This document shows positions 1 to 11,060 of a DNA stretch of 64,000 nt, piece by piece. Every line of letters begins with the position of its first letter. Positions within the stretch are counted from its first letter, which is position 1. The notes beneath the pieces were generated by a model that saw only the letters and a program-made list of their open reading frames with translations, did no database searches and was not told the DNA's origin. The stretch covers positions 2,021,215 to 2,085,214 of the forward strand of contig NW_006495906.1 of NCBI RefSeq assembly GCF_000471905.2. The letters run 5' to 3'. Source of the DNA: Amborella trichopoda. Lineage: Eukaryota; Streptophyta; Magnoliopsida; Amborellales; Amborellaceae. Position numbers and translations under genes: made by a program.

Positions 1-99
1 CCTCTCAGATCTAGACTCAAGAAGAGTCACAAACCAGCTTCTTCCTTTTCCGCTTCCCCAATGCCAGACAAGCACCTCGAGCCCTAGACTCAAAGGTCT

Positions 100-2165
100 T
101 CCTTAAGAGTACCATCTTGAGCCAACCCCAGGTCAACCGAACACCCGGGCCTTACAAAGGAACTCTAGGCAATGACTTGATGTCAGATAGAGGCCTCCAG
201 CCTCCAAGACAAGAACCCAAGCTACCTTCCATCCTTAGGCCCCACCCCCTGCTCCAGCTCATAGATATGGCCCTCGTCTGTTCGAAGAAAATGAGGCAGT
301 CCAGGTCTCAAGCTTGGTTTTGGAATGAGGTTTACAGTCGCCTCCTGATCAAGCAGAAAAGAGACCTGTTGATACTGACCAGAGAAACCTCTAAGGAAGT
401 CGAGGCCACCACCCCTGACGACCTCTTGCCTTGTAATCCTTTTCCCTCTTCAAACTCCGGAGCCTAAGCAAGTCCAGGAATATTGTTCGGTGATCACCAC
501 CCAGAAGTCACGGTCCCAAGACTGTCAAGAACCGATCCTCACAAGATCGGCATACAAAGCCCGAGTCCAGTCGGGGCAAGCTGAGCCCCTCTAGACTGGC
601 TTGGCATGCATGGCTCTCCAGCCTTGACAGTCCGCTACATCACCTGACTCTGGTCTCCCAGAAGAAATGGTCAGTGTCATGGTGATGAATGAACCGAACG
701 ACACTTAAGAGGAGCAGATGTACAAGTTCCAGGAAATGATGCAAGCCATCATCGGAAAGATGGAGCGCCTAGAGGCCTTTAGGTCCCATTCTTCATCTGA
801 TTCCCAGAACAGTGAGGACACAGCTCCTAGGCAGACTCCCCCTCCGATCTCCCAAGACAGCACCTCCTCTCGTAGGGTCTCCCAAACTGACATAGATGCT
901 ATGGTGTCCCATAGCCTCAAGAACAAGGTCCCGGGCATGCAAGAGATGCTACTCTACTAAAAGTCGTATCCCTCGTACATTGACCAGGTCCCGTTTCCCC
1001 CGAACTACCAAAAAGGGGAACTCCTCCTATTTAATGGTACCACGTCTCCTCACCAGCATATTCCAAGGGGCCTACCGAGAGACAGCAACTGACGAACATC
1101 TTGTCCTCCGCCAGTTCATCGAGACGCGACTTGCAGTGGTATGCTTGGCTGCCGCCAAACTCGGTGCACACCTAGCAAGAAATGGAACTGTTATTCTACC
1201 AATGCTTCTAAGAAGTCTAAAGGAACGTGGAAACCATAGAGCTCCTCACCTTGATGCAAGACCCTGGTGAGCCGGTTGACAAGTTCATTACCTGATGGAG
1301 AGAGTTAGTGACCTTTCACGCCACCCCCATGACCTAGAAGGAAGCAGTTCAGACCTGCATACGAAACATGCTCCCTGAGATCGCCCTACATGTCGAGGCA
1401 TCTAATCCACCCTCCATATAAGAGCTCATCTCTGAGGTAGTTCGTATCGAGGGATTGCTCAAGCACCACAGCAACCCTCGTCAGCAATCCTTCGGCTCAA
1501 ACTCTAGCTCCAGCAGTCTGGGCAATCAAAAGGTAGTGATCAGCGCGGTCGTCACTGTGACTGACACTAAAGGCGCAGCTCCCCAAACTCTCAACCTCTC
1601 TAAAGCACAGACCCCTCAAGCCAAGGGCAAGTAGCAGTCCTACAATGCTGCCACGCCTCCTAAAAATAGTAAACAGAAGGACTACTGGACCCAACACTAG
1701 AATAAGGTTTACCCCTTTGACATGGAGTGGACCCCTGTGCTACCCCAACTACTGTTAGAATAGAGCATGATCCAGCCGCCAGATGTCACCATTATAGAGT
1801 CGATGGGGCAAGAGTCGAATGAAAAGTATTGCGCTTATCATAGGGAAGTAGCCCACCCCACTCACGACTGCTACAAGCTCAACGACACGATTGAGGCCCT
1901 TATCAACAAGGGCCAGATAAAGCTCGAAGAGTTGAAAAAGGCATTCGGGGCAGCTGAGGCATCTCACATAGTCACTATCCAAGAGGATGACGGGGCACCC
2001 TCTATTCTTCATGCATTTGTCTTAGCAGGATTTGCAGAGGTGCCCTATCGGAGTTCCAGTGCTCCTCCAGTCGTTCTGCTGCTGAAGGGGATGTCACAGA
2101 GAGTTCAGAGGGCTTTGCAAGCTCTCTGGTTGTTGGAGGAAAAGGAGACGAGGCTGCATTGAGTT
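100..2165 (+). pseudogene. gag-region remains of element C
   Basis: Broken coding remains of a Tat/Ogre-type gag region. The stretch around 720-960 resembles the minus-strand gag start of element A near 50.9 kb (an acidic leader followed by a TAPRQ-type motif). The stretch around 1270-1320 matches the capsid-like core of A. A zinc-knuckle-like motif, CAYHREVAHPTHDC (C-x2-H-x4-H-x4-C), lies at 1830-1871 and is followed by a charged helix (LINKGQIKLEELKKAF) shared with A and B. Residues before about 700 correspond to A's zone near 61.4-61.7 kb. The family Gag packages element RNA into virus-like particles. This copy cannot be functional. Confidence 0.75.
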
Positions 2166-3995
2166 CACCGGAAACTTAGCAGACTTTCGGTGAGCTTTGG
2201 TGAACTGTTAAAGTGGGAAATAGGGAGAAGGGAAATCCGCAGGGTTGCAAGGAAGCTTTCGGGGATTTATGGTGGTTTTCGCCAACTCCAACAACGAGCA
2301 GAAGGCGGGAAGGATTTTCCAAGTGGGCAGGAGTGGATTCCTGATGGAGAGGAAAAACATCGGTGGGAACCCGTACGGTTGGGGGGAAGGCGAAAATTCG
2401 TAAGAAGGTGTATCACCGATGAGGGGTGACTATTGGGGGAATCAAAGGGGCGTCAATGCCCCCTGGAAATGGGGAACATTGAGAACTGGGGTGCTTCAGA
2501 ATCACGCATGCCATTAAGTCACATGCAGCGCCGCCTTCACACATCCCTGGGTTACACACAGTGATAGCCACGCTTGGGGGCATGAGGCTCGTGGCGATAG
2601 TCCGACACGGTGTTAGCCTACCCGTGGTCGTGATAAGAGTCGGCATTGTGTTGCGCACGACGATGACCTCGGATGACGACATCTTGTGGGGGTCAAGAGT
2701 GATGGAAAACGGGGAGGCCTTGCCACCGCGGTGTGTTGGAAGCCAAGTCCTCCAGCACAACCATGAAGCCCATATTTTTCTGTGGAAGGGCGTCCACTAT
2801 GAACAAGGTATGCCCTCCATCATAGGCCACTTCCTTGCAAGAGAATTGTTCCTTGTATGTTTGACATATTCGTCAGATGAATTAAAGTTGACTCGGAAGT
2901 GGTTGGTTTTTCTTTTGGCCTGTAACCTTTCTCCTTGGTGGGGCCGAGGCTAACTTCTCCAAGTGGTTTTGTCACTTCTTCATGGGGCTGGCATTTCTTT
3001 GGTGGGTTTGTATGAGGAGGGCATTTCTCTTGGTCTGTAGCTGTCCTCTTACCCTTAGATGCAAGAGCTTTGTAACTTCCCTTGGGTTGTAATTTGCAAC
3101 ATTTTCTACTGCAATAAAAGAAATGCATTTCCTTTGAGTTGGCTTGATGTTACCCATCTTTATATCTATCTTTTTACTGCACACACCGTGAAACCCTGTT
3201 CCTTGCTCAGAAAGCCTCGGCACTTCCCGGAAAGGTTCGCAATCACGTTGTGAAGCTTCGCACCTATTGAAGCTCGCCAAAAAACTCCCTCAAGACCTGT
3301 CCCTGCAAGTTTTCGCTAGGAAGTGCTCGTTGAAAAATCCTCACCAGAAAGCTTTGGCTCTCCCTCTCTCTAAAAAGCTTTATATTGTTTTTACCCTTCA
3401 GTAAAACAATAAACTGGGGTTTCTCCTCTTTCTATACCCCGCAGTACCGAGAACTACTCCTGACAAACTCAGAATGATGCACCAATCCCCAACTCTTGAT
3501 GGTGATAAGACCAAGCCGGGGCTGGCCAAGCTCGAGACCCGAAGCATCATCGCTGCGTGCCTCGTCAAGACTTGTGCTGCACGCCCCATCAAGGCTTTCA
3601 CCGAGGCCTCAACTAGAGACTATCGTAGCGTGCCTCATCAGAAGGCTAGTGTCACAAGCCCCATCAAGACTCTTACCACTCATCTTGTTCAGAGATTATC
3701 GTCGCATCTCGTCCAGGGGTCATCGCCGAGCGCATCTCCTTCAGAGATCATCGCTTCATGGAACGTTGGGGCCTACTGCCGCATGCTTCACCGAGGGACC
3801 TAACACATCACCTAGGCTTACTAATTCATGTGCCACTCCACACTCGGTACCGCACGCATGCCTTAGCACTCCCCTCTAGACCATTGTCCTGCCTCTTCAG
3901 GAAGTTCATTTCCTGCATCACAGTCTCACTCCTCAGGGAGTCCAGTCTCTGGTAACGGTCTTGTTCCCCATGGAGTCACGTGCCTTCACCGCTTA
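2166..3995. repeat. Non-coding internal zone of C, with a module shared with element A
   Basis: No coding domain is recognised here. The best marked block, 2738-3140, begins TGTTGGAAGCCAAGTCC and carries an AATAAA signal near 3113. It aligns at about 75% by eye with 43889-44350 in the same plus-strand orientation, although the surrounding elements C and A point in opposite directions. 3370-3420 holds a sequence (GTTTTTA then AGTAAAACA) that also occurs near 42,840. 3530-3790 is loosely repetitive, with several CATCAAGRCT-like and TCGTC-rich phrases. The module could be a remnant LTR of another family or a mobile 3' segment. Confidence 0.5.
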
Positions 3996-4460
3996 ATGGT
4001 CCGCATTGCATGACCTTAAAATGCACAACCATGGTCTGCATTGCATGACCATAAACTGCATAGCCATGGTCCACATTGCATGACCTGAAACTGCATAGCC
4101 ATGGTCCGCATTGCATGACCTTAAACTGCACAGCCATGGTCCGCATAGCATGACCTTCAACTGCACAACCATGGTCCTCATTGCATGACCTTAAACTGTA
4201 CAACCATGGTCCGCATTGCATGATCTTAAACTGCACTGCCAAGGTCCATGCTACACGACCCTAAACTGTATAGTGGTGGTCAAAACTATACGACCTTAAA
4301 CTATAGCGAAGGTCTAGTTGCACGACCTTAAACTGCACGGTCCTGGTTGCATGACCTAAAATTGCATAACCATAGTCCAAGCTATACGACCTTAAATCAT
4401 AGTGCGTGTCCTGACAGCATGATTAAATTGCTTTGCCTAGGTCTAAGAGACATGACCTTA
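3996..4460 (+). repeat. 35-bp tandem array in the 3' zone of element C
   Basis: Seven near-identical 35-bp units start at 3996, 4031, 4066, 4101, 4136, 4171 and 4206. The core is ATGGTCCGCATTGCATGACC followed by TTAAACTGCACAACC. Degenerate copies continue to about 4460. The same unit, more degenerate, lies in front of the 3' LTR of element A (41680-41995, minus) and inside B (32235-32470, plus). It is therefore a hallmark of the family's pre-LTR zone. The open frames it creates on the minus strand are repeat artefacts. Confidence 0.9.
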
Positions 4461-6039
4461 GAACATGCCCCCATTAGGCACACATGCCCTTTACGTGCAT
4501 CTCCACAAATGAATTCCTTAGCCGACCCATTTGTGTGCGTGTACCCTCTTCTTCCCCCTATTGAGCCTACTTAGCCTCACACCCCTTTCACATCCATCTC
4601 ACTCACATTCTCCCTAATAGTCCCATTTGTGTGTGCGTACACTCTTCTTCTCTTCAGCGAGCCTACTTAGGTGCACACGCCCTTTACGTGCATCTCCACA
4701 CACGTCCTCCCTAGCGTTCTATTCGGGTGCGTAGACCACCTTCACCATCTTTCATCATCCCCCAGCGAGTCTTATCCATGCTAGCCAGACGGCAAGCCAT
4801 CTTGGCCGCCATATTCTCCTCCAGCTAGTGAGTCGCCACCTTTCACCTACCATCCAATCAACTCTCCACAGGCAACCCCATGTCGTCCTCCCAAGTGAGT
4901 CAAAGTCATCACCAGACTCAGTTTGTGGCCTCTACAGGTTGCCATTCCTTACTGTTAGGGTCCAACTGTACGACCCTAAACTATCGCGCACGTCCCGGCT
5001 GCATGATGTTAAAAGGCTTCGCACAGGTCTCGGAGGCACGACTCCAAAACACGCCTCCTAAAATAAAAGGGCATGGTGTACACCTGGCGAAGGGAATACC
5101 ATGCGTAAAAATGACAGATGGGCATGGTCACGAAACCATGAGTAAAAGAGGTCCATAAAAAAAGAAACCTAGGCACGTTGAAAAACCCAAGAGGGAACCA
5201 TGAGCAAAAATGGATGAAAAGGGTGGACATGACCACATGTAATAGGTAGAAGAGCCTAGAAATAACAAAAGTTGGTGAAAACCATATTCACGGTGCCGCT
5301 TCTCTTGTTCAAGTGAAAACCCGCGAAAGGGAGATTGAACCGACAAGATAAGCTGGCGCACAACTACCACCTCAGCCGACATTCAATTTCCAAATGGTCA
5401 CGATGCTACTGTGGTCTGCCTAAAATACTCAAAAGCCGGCATCCAGTCGTAGGCCAGATGGCTCGTCAGGGAGTGAGAGCCCCATAAGATCTCCCCAGTT
5501 CTCATGGCTCATCAGGGAGTGAGAGCCGCATAAGATCTCCTCGGTTTCATGGCTAATCAGGGAGTGAGAGCCGTATAAGATCTCCCCAGTTCAAGCACAA
5601 ACAAGAGTCCTTGATAGTAAGGATGACGACCAAAAGATCCCTCCAGAAATACTAAGAGCCATCGCAAAGGTAAGAAACTGACAAAGCCAGGGTCTAACCT
5701 GCCACAGGCTTCAGGGTAGTCCTCGCTAAACCCCCTAGCCCACATGGGACCAGACTTTCGGGTTGGGTCAGAAGCCCCCGACAGAACCCCGCTAGATGAA
5801 ACCTACAGAAGATACCTTGAGCATCAAAAGAAAACCTGATGTAGCAGCAAACAACAACGAGCTATGGTTCGTAGCATTTGGCCTTCAAAAAAGGCCTGGT
5901 TCTGTACGAGGTGATCTTAACAAAGGCCTCATGCTCCAAAACCACAGATAGTCTCTTGAGGGTGCAGATTCTTGAAAGATCCCTCAAACTTGACTGCACT
6001 TCTTGATTCTCTTGAAGAAAAACATTCGGTGGGGCATGC
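4461..6039 (+). other. Pre-LTR non-coding zone of element C
   Basis: No coding domain is seen. Sequence from about 4960 to 5340 (phrases such as AGGCTTCGCACAGGTCTCG and GGGAACCATGAG) aligns with 35740-36060 in B, which also lies in front of an LTR. 5450-5600 holds three copies of a ~57-bp unit containing ATCAGGGAGTGAGAGCC. A short purine-rich stretch (GGTGGGG) just before 6040 is a weak candidate polypurine tract. The zone is best read as the family's long 3' untranslated region. Confidence 0.6.
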
Positions 6040-7321
6040 TGTTGGAAGGTATGTTTCATCAACATGGGGCCCGCGCTCAATAAAGGCCTAGCAAGTAATG
6101 GAAATTTGGATAATCTTATAACAGCCCCAAAACTGGCCAAGTTCTTCATGAGGTCTCTCAAGAGTCTGCTTCCAAGTTTCTTCGCATTCCGACATATCTA
6201 AGGCAATGCAGACTGAGAAACAGTTCCGACATAATCGGCCTCTAGCACCCTGAAATGGACCCCTATAACTAGAGCTACATTTTCAGCATCTCAAATTGTT
6301 GTTGGACCACCACCATTAGATCCGACACCATTGAAAACCACCAAGGGTCAAGTTTTAGCTCAAACAGATATTACAGGAAGACGCTATAGGTGAAAGAGTG
6401 AAACAGGAGAAGCCGCACGCTATTCCCGTGCGGCCGCCTTGCAACACTACACCATTGAAGGGACAGTCACGCTAGTGAATTTAGACAATCATATCTCACT
6501 CGTCCTAAGTCGGATCGTGATCAAATTCGGTGAGCATGTTCGTCTAGTAAAGACCAGCGATTCGATATGTGACACGTCCCGTGACAATACCAGAGCGCGA
6601 AGATAAGCTAGAGAGAAGTTGTTGATCTGTAAAGAAAAGTGCAGGAAATTCAGCATTGCCGTACCTCTTTGGAGTGGCCAAATCACACCGCTCGAGAGCC
6701 TGGTCAACACGAGACCAATTCCATTGCCTACGTAAGGTCTCGGGCCATCTTTGACCCGAATCCCGTACATGATTAACGGTCGGATTCTGCCCACGAAGCC
6801 AATGAACAAACTGCAAATTCTATTGCCGGAATCCTTGATTCCGACCAAAATATCAAACTCGCAAAATCTTTGTTCAGTCATAGAATAGAGTTACGCTTGG
6901 TGCCCCGTGATCGTAGCGGCATGCTCAGTGTGATTCAGCAAAGAAAACATAGAGAAACGTCAAGGAATGAACACACTATCGATCCAAAGTTTCAAGATCT
7001 ACTAAACTTTCAAGTCACATGATCGTACACCAAAAACACAATCCATGGCTCGAAGTTGGTATCAAATCGATCTCCATGCTGAGCCCTACAAGAAAACGAT
7101 CATCTTACGATCAACCAGTCACCAAAACGACCCTAGATCAGCTATGCAAGATCATGCTCGTTCTAGGGCAACACAGGGACTGTTTTGAAATTCCACAACT
7201 TGTTCGAAAGAGGCAAATCTGCCATTTTGCACCCTATTTTCTAATTTCTTTTAATTCAATTTAATCTTAGTTTTTAGCAATTAGGGTTACTTTTGATCAT
7301 CCACCCATGTTTGGGGCATAC

Positions 7322-7334
7322 TTTTATATATATG
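7322..7334 (+). promoter_or_regulatory. TATA region of the C LTR
   Basis: TTTTATATATATG lies after the conserved phrase CCACCCATGTTTGGG and before CATTGTACGC, the same order as in LTR3 of B (34000-34009) and the A LTR (17806-17812). This is the likely LTR promoter core; transcription would start some tens of bases downstream. Confidence 0.5.
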
Positions 7335-7766
7335 TATCATCATTGTACGCAAAAGAAAGAAGAGGTTGAGGCATACACACATATAAGAGAGAGTTTTCAC
7401 TGAATACAAGTTTCTCTTTTTTACCATTGTGCTGCCACATTTGAGAGAGGGAGTGAGGCGAGAGAAAATTTTGATCGGTACCCTTAGGTTTGAGGTAAAC
7501 CTTCTCTCTCCTTTTTTTTCTTCTTCTCTCTCTCTTTTCCATCTTCTTCGTCTGAATTCCTTGCAGAGGTCGTGCACGGAAGTGGCTGTGTCTTGTATGC
7601 CTCTCCCTCGACCTCACAGGTTGCGCATGGCAATGGTTGGGCTCACTCCGAGTCGGTAATTTCTGGCTGTCATGCTAGTCTCACCCCCACGTTAAGCTCT
7701 CTTCTCTTTTCTATCTTTCATCGAACCTTGTACTTCATCACCTCCTCATTTGTATGTGCATTGCCC

Positions 7767-7803
7767 TAAGACAAGGGTGGGTCCCTTCGACCCACTTGTC
7801 TTA
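7767..7803 (+). other. Conserved LTR hairpin H1 (C copy)
   Basis: TAAGACAAG pairs with CTTGTCTTA and, after a one-base bulge, GTGGGTC pairs with GACCCAC around the loop CCTTC, giving 16 base pairs. The same hairpin is found in five other LTRs of the family in this window. An 18-bp perfect palindrome (CCTTGCCCTAGGGCAAGG) at 7986-8003 and a CGGGTT/AACCCG stem at 8029-8046 follow it in this LTR. Confidence 0.75.
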
Positions 7804-8101
7804 TAAATTAACCATATAAGTGTTGTTCAGAAAAACAAGACGATTGCAGGTCAAGGGAGGCGATTTCGAACCAGCTAAAGTAGCTGGGGGGTTTTCTTCA
7901 TGATCTAAGAAGGAGCCCACGCGAGCCAGTCCGAGTAAGTCCTGAACCCACCTCAAATTCCTCTCTGATTGATTGGTATACCTGCCCTTGCCCTAGGGCA
8001 AGGTTCCGAGAAAAAGATATCAAATCCCGGGTTCACTAGAAACCCGAGACACATGCCGCGCGATCACCAAGATTCGAAAGGCGAGAGCGAGGCACCTAAT
8101 T

Positions 8102-8790
8102 AGTGGCCTATACTAGGACTGCGGTGTCCTTTTTTTCTTCTTTCCCGAAAATCATTTTTCACTTTTCCTATGCTTACATAGGCATGGATTTCCCATGAGG
8201 ACTACTCATGTCCTCCTTTCCATTTTTTTTTTTTTTAAATTCCATTTTCTGAAAACTTTTGCAAAAATACGACATCAAGAGCTCTCCAATTTTGTTTCCC
8301 CATTTTTTTGTTTTATTTTTTAAATCTCCATCTTCTTTTTCCAAGAACATCACAATTTTTTTTCTCCTTTTTCTTTATTGCAAATCCTTCTTTTCTTTTT
8401 TTTTTTTTTTTTTTAATCACCCCCTTTTTTTTTTAATCAAGACCCAAACATTGCTTACATTTTAATTTTCCAATCCTCATAAAAATCTCTTTTAAGAATC
8501 AGAATTGATGGTTGAGAAATATTTGAGTTGCTATTGTTTGCCATATAGAAAAATGCACGAAAATAAAGAAATTTGTGTCACCTTCCTTTGAGTTTTTTCT
8601 CTATCTTCGTCTCCACCTAATAAATCTCCACCAATGTCTATCTCTTAGGCAACTTGGCTCTCCAATGCCTATCTTTATCAACCTGTGCTCTGAGGGTTAT
8701 GGGCCCACCATACTTCTGTTTCACAATCTGGGCTCAATTCACAACTTGAGCTCTGATACCATGGATGAGGCTCTGATACCACTATTGAGA
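8102..8790. other. T-rich intergenic DNA with a candidate primer-binding site
   Basis: Long T runs at 8222-8236 and 8395-8414; no gene is seen. On the minus strand TGGTATCAGAGC occurs twice close together (around 8749-8762 and 8769-8782). This string is the standard initiator-methionine tRNA primer site of many plant Ty1/copia and some Ty3/gypsy elements. It may mark the internal edge of a decayed minus-strand LTR element, but I see no coding domain or paired LTR to confirm it. Confidence 0.3.
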
Positions 8791-9639
8791 ATTAAAAAAA
8801 AAAAAACGTAACTCACGTAAAGCATGCACTCACATCCTTTGTTTTGTTTTCATACCACTATCTATGTATTTATCTATGTTGGGAGAGAGAGATATGACTA
8901 TCCATACACGTAGAAATAACTACCCATATATGCTTATTATGTTGCATCATCATCTTCAACATGATTTATGGGTACTTTTCATCACAGTTAGAGTAATTGA
9001 ACAAAAAAATGTAAAACACGACAAATGAAAGGACTAACACCTCACAAAGGTTCACCAATCTAGCAAAAAGTTTGAATATATGTTTTAGTTTAATTGGAAA
9101 ACACTACTAACACATCATGAATGAATGCATTAACACATCACAACAAGAGTAGATCTTAATCTGACTTCGTCGTTATGTTTCAATTTAGTTTGAATTCTCC
9201 TAGGCCAAAGCAGAACTTCATTTCAAGGGGCTAAAAGGACCCTATACTCTGAGCAGAGAAGTTAAAACAAAATCCAATTAAATAAAAAATTTTAGAAAGG
9301 AATGAGTTATAAGAACACCCACAAGCAAAGCATAAAATAAAATATCCGAGAAAAAAAAAGAGGCTAATGCCATGAGAAGAGAAAAATCACTAAAATAGGG
9401 CTTTTGATTCCAAGCCAGAAATAGGGCTTTTGAATCCATACCTCAAAAAGGGATTTTTCTTCTTTTGAAAAGGGAAACGGTTGCAGTTTGGTTCATGAAC
9501 AGAAAGAGCCGTGAGAAGGTAAGGGAGAGCGACGCAAAGAGAGACATTAGAGAGAGAGAGAGAGTAGTGAAAGGGTTAGAGGGAGAGTCACAATGATAGA
9601 GCCATGAATGGGATAAGTAGATTGAGACGCAAATAGACA
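8791..9639. other. Intergenic, nothing recognised
   Basis: AT-rich sequence without a credible reading frame or repeat structure. Purine-rich GAGAGA runs appear from 9547 on, grading into the minisatellite that follows. Confidence 0.6.
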
Positions 9640-9905
9640 TTGCAGAGGGTTAGAGAGAGAGATGAGTTGAAATGGGAGAGAGAGAAGGTGGGAGGGAGCC
9701 TTCATAGCATTAGAGAGAGAGGGATGTGGTGAAATGGGAGAGAGAGAGAGGGAGGGAAGGAGCCTTCGTAGCGTTAGAGAGAGAAGGATGTGGTGAAATG
9801 GGAGAGAGAGAGGGAGGGAGGGAGCCTTCATAGCGTTAGAGAGAGAGGGATGTGGTGAAATGGGAGAGAGAGATAGGGAGCCTTCAGAGGGTTAGAGGGA
9901 GAAAG
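9640..9905 (+). repeat. Purine-rich minisatellite, ~58-60 bp unit
   Basis: About four to five tandem copies of a unit built from a GAGAGAGAGGGATGTGGTG phrase, AAATGGGAGAGAGAGAGGGA and GGGAGCCTTCATAGCGTTA. The last copies are shortened. The minus-strand open frame across it is a repeat artefact. Confidence 0.85.
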
Positions 9906-10147
9906 CCGAAGTGAATGGGAGAACGACAAAGAGAGACGCAAATACAAGAGAGAGAAGCAGAGACCTAGGTGTTGTCGGGAGGTATTTCACGACGTCAATT
10001 TCCAATAAATTTTGAATCGAGTTAAAGAAGAAAGCGTGATGTACTCGACAACCATTGATTTTCTTGTGACTATGATTGCTGTTGGGCCTATATCCCCCTA
10101 TAGGCGAGCCGACTTACTCCATCCTTTATATAGGTAGGTTGCGGTTT
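9906..10147. other. Intergenic, nothing recognised
   Basis: No gene, tandem repeat or transposon end is visible between the minisatellite and the inverted-repeat element that follows. Confidence 0.5.
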
Positions 10148-10517
10148 GTATAGAGCCTAGGCTCTAAACAATCAAATTAGAGCTTACCTTCAATTAGTGT
10201 CGAGAAATGTGCTTTCAATATAGGAAATTTTTGTAATAGCCTTAAAATATATTTTTATATTTATTTATGAATTTTAAAGCTTCAAAAATAGTGTAGTTTG
10301 AACGATCTATAAAAGTTTGAAAATCTTAAAAATTGACGGTCCAAAAATGCATTACAAAATTCACTATTCTAAAACTTGAAATCCAATTTTTTCTCATGCC
10401 TATGCATCTTGATGTCGAGATGATCGATTTAAGGATATTTGGGCATCAAAACAATCTCTTCTAGTGAAATTTTTTAGGTTGGCTCAAATTTGATTGTTTA
10501 GAACCTCTGCTCTATAT
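10148..10517. mobile_element. MITE-like inverted-repeat element, ~370 bp
   Basis: The ends form an imperfect terminal inverted repeat of about 35 bp. The left end reads TATAGAGCCTAGGCTCTAAA continuing CAATCAAATTAGAGC; the right end, read on the minus strand, is TATAGAGCAGAGGTTCTAAA continuing CAATCAAATTTGAGC. The interior is AT-rich and non-coding. The flanking target duplication is not clear beyond a possible TA. A partial second copy of the right end lies at 11150-11220. The superfamily is not assigned. Confidence 0.7.
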
Positions 10518-10564
10518 AATCTTTTCGCATATATATATGGGTTTGTCTAGAGTTAACAACCCCT

Positions 10565-10825
10565 CAAAATACAAAGGTTAAAGTTAGAAGGGGTTGTGAT
10601 GGGTATATATATATATATAAAAGATAAAAAATTTCAACTTTACCCTTTATAAAGATGACAAAAGTATCCCTTGTCTTGTTGTAATATTTATAAAATTGCC
10701 CTTACTTAATGATGAAGATATCACAAAAAGTAACTCTTTTTTAAAAAATAGACTACAAAATTAGTAAATCCACCCTTCACAACTTTCTCTATCGTTAACC
10801 TTTGAAATTTGAAAGTTATGAAGTA
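10565..10825. repeat. Possible second small inverted-repeat element
   Basis: AAAGGTTAAAGTTAGAAGGG followed by GTTGTGA (about 10577-10603) is an imperfect inverse of TTCACAACTTTCTCTATCG followed by TTAACCTTTGAAATTT (about 10778-10812). The interior is AT-rich and non-coding. It resembles a small MITE, but the ends are not sharply defined. Confidence 0.35.
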
Positions 10826-10833
10826 TAGATTAT

Positions 10834-10837
<4 letters not shown>

Positions 10838-10877
<40 letters not shown>

Positions 10878-11060
10878 GAGAGAGAGAGAGAGAGAGAGAG
10901 AAGAAGAGTGGTATACTAATAACGAACGTATAAGTAGACGTACTACTACTANNNNNNNNNNNNNNNNNNNNAACTTAATTTAACTAAATAACTAACTAAA
11001 CTAACTAACCTACTACCTACCTACCTACTTACTACTACTACTTACGTTAAGTTAAGTAAG

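Larger units (their letters stand above)
1..8101 (+). mobile_element. Element C: 3' part of a Tat/Ogre-like Ty3/gypsy retrotransposon
   Basis: A plus-strand LTR retrotransposon fossil entering from the left edge. In order it shows gag-type coding remains, a non-coding zone with a 35-bp tandem array, a pre-LTR zone, and a terminal LTR. Its gag matches that of elements A and B in this window (shared CX2HX4HX4C knuckle and surrounding residues), and its LTR shares blocks with theirs. No reverse transcriptase or integrase is recognisable, so the internal part is much reduced. It is clearly broken, with many breaks. The left end and 5' LTR lie outside the window, so age cannot be taken from LTR pairs; its divergence from the other copies suggests it is at least as old. 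Confidence 0.8.
6040..8101 (+). repeat. LTR of element C
   Basis: About 2.06 kb. It begins TGTTGGAAGG and ends at a CACCTAATTA phrase equivalent to the CACCTAACCA ends of the other family LTRs. The body shares with the B and A LTRs the GCACGCGG/CCCGTGCGGCC block (~6410-6440), the TCATATCTCACTCGTCC block (~6487), the TCTAGGGCA block (~7163), a TATA region, a pyrimidine-rich leader (7500-7560) and the terminal hairpins. It lacks the 56-bp hairpin array of the larger LTRs and is closest to LTR3 of B. Confidence 0.8.

Noticed and set aside
2413-3128. Possible protein on the minus strand shared with 43805-44206
   Set aside because: The two predicted peptides share AYDG and VLEDLASN phrases, but the similarity is no higher than that of the DNA itself, so there is no sign of coding constraint.
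3976-4242. Minus-strand peptide with repeated MQCGPWL units
   Set aside because: It is the 35-bp tandem array read through; its unit is not a multiple of three, so repeats fall in all frames.
8741-8785. A full Ty1/copia element starting at a minus-strand TGGTATCAGAGC site
   Set aside because: No paired LTRs, gag or pol motifs are seen on either side; kept only as a low-confidence site.
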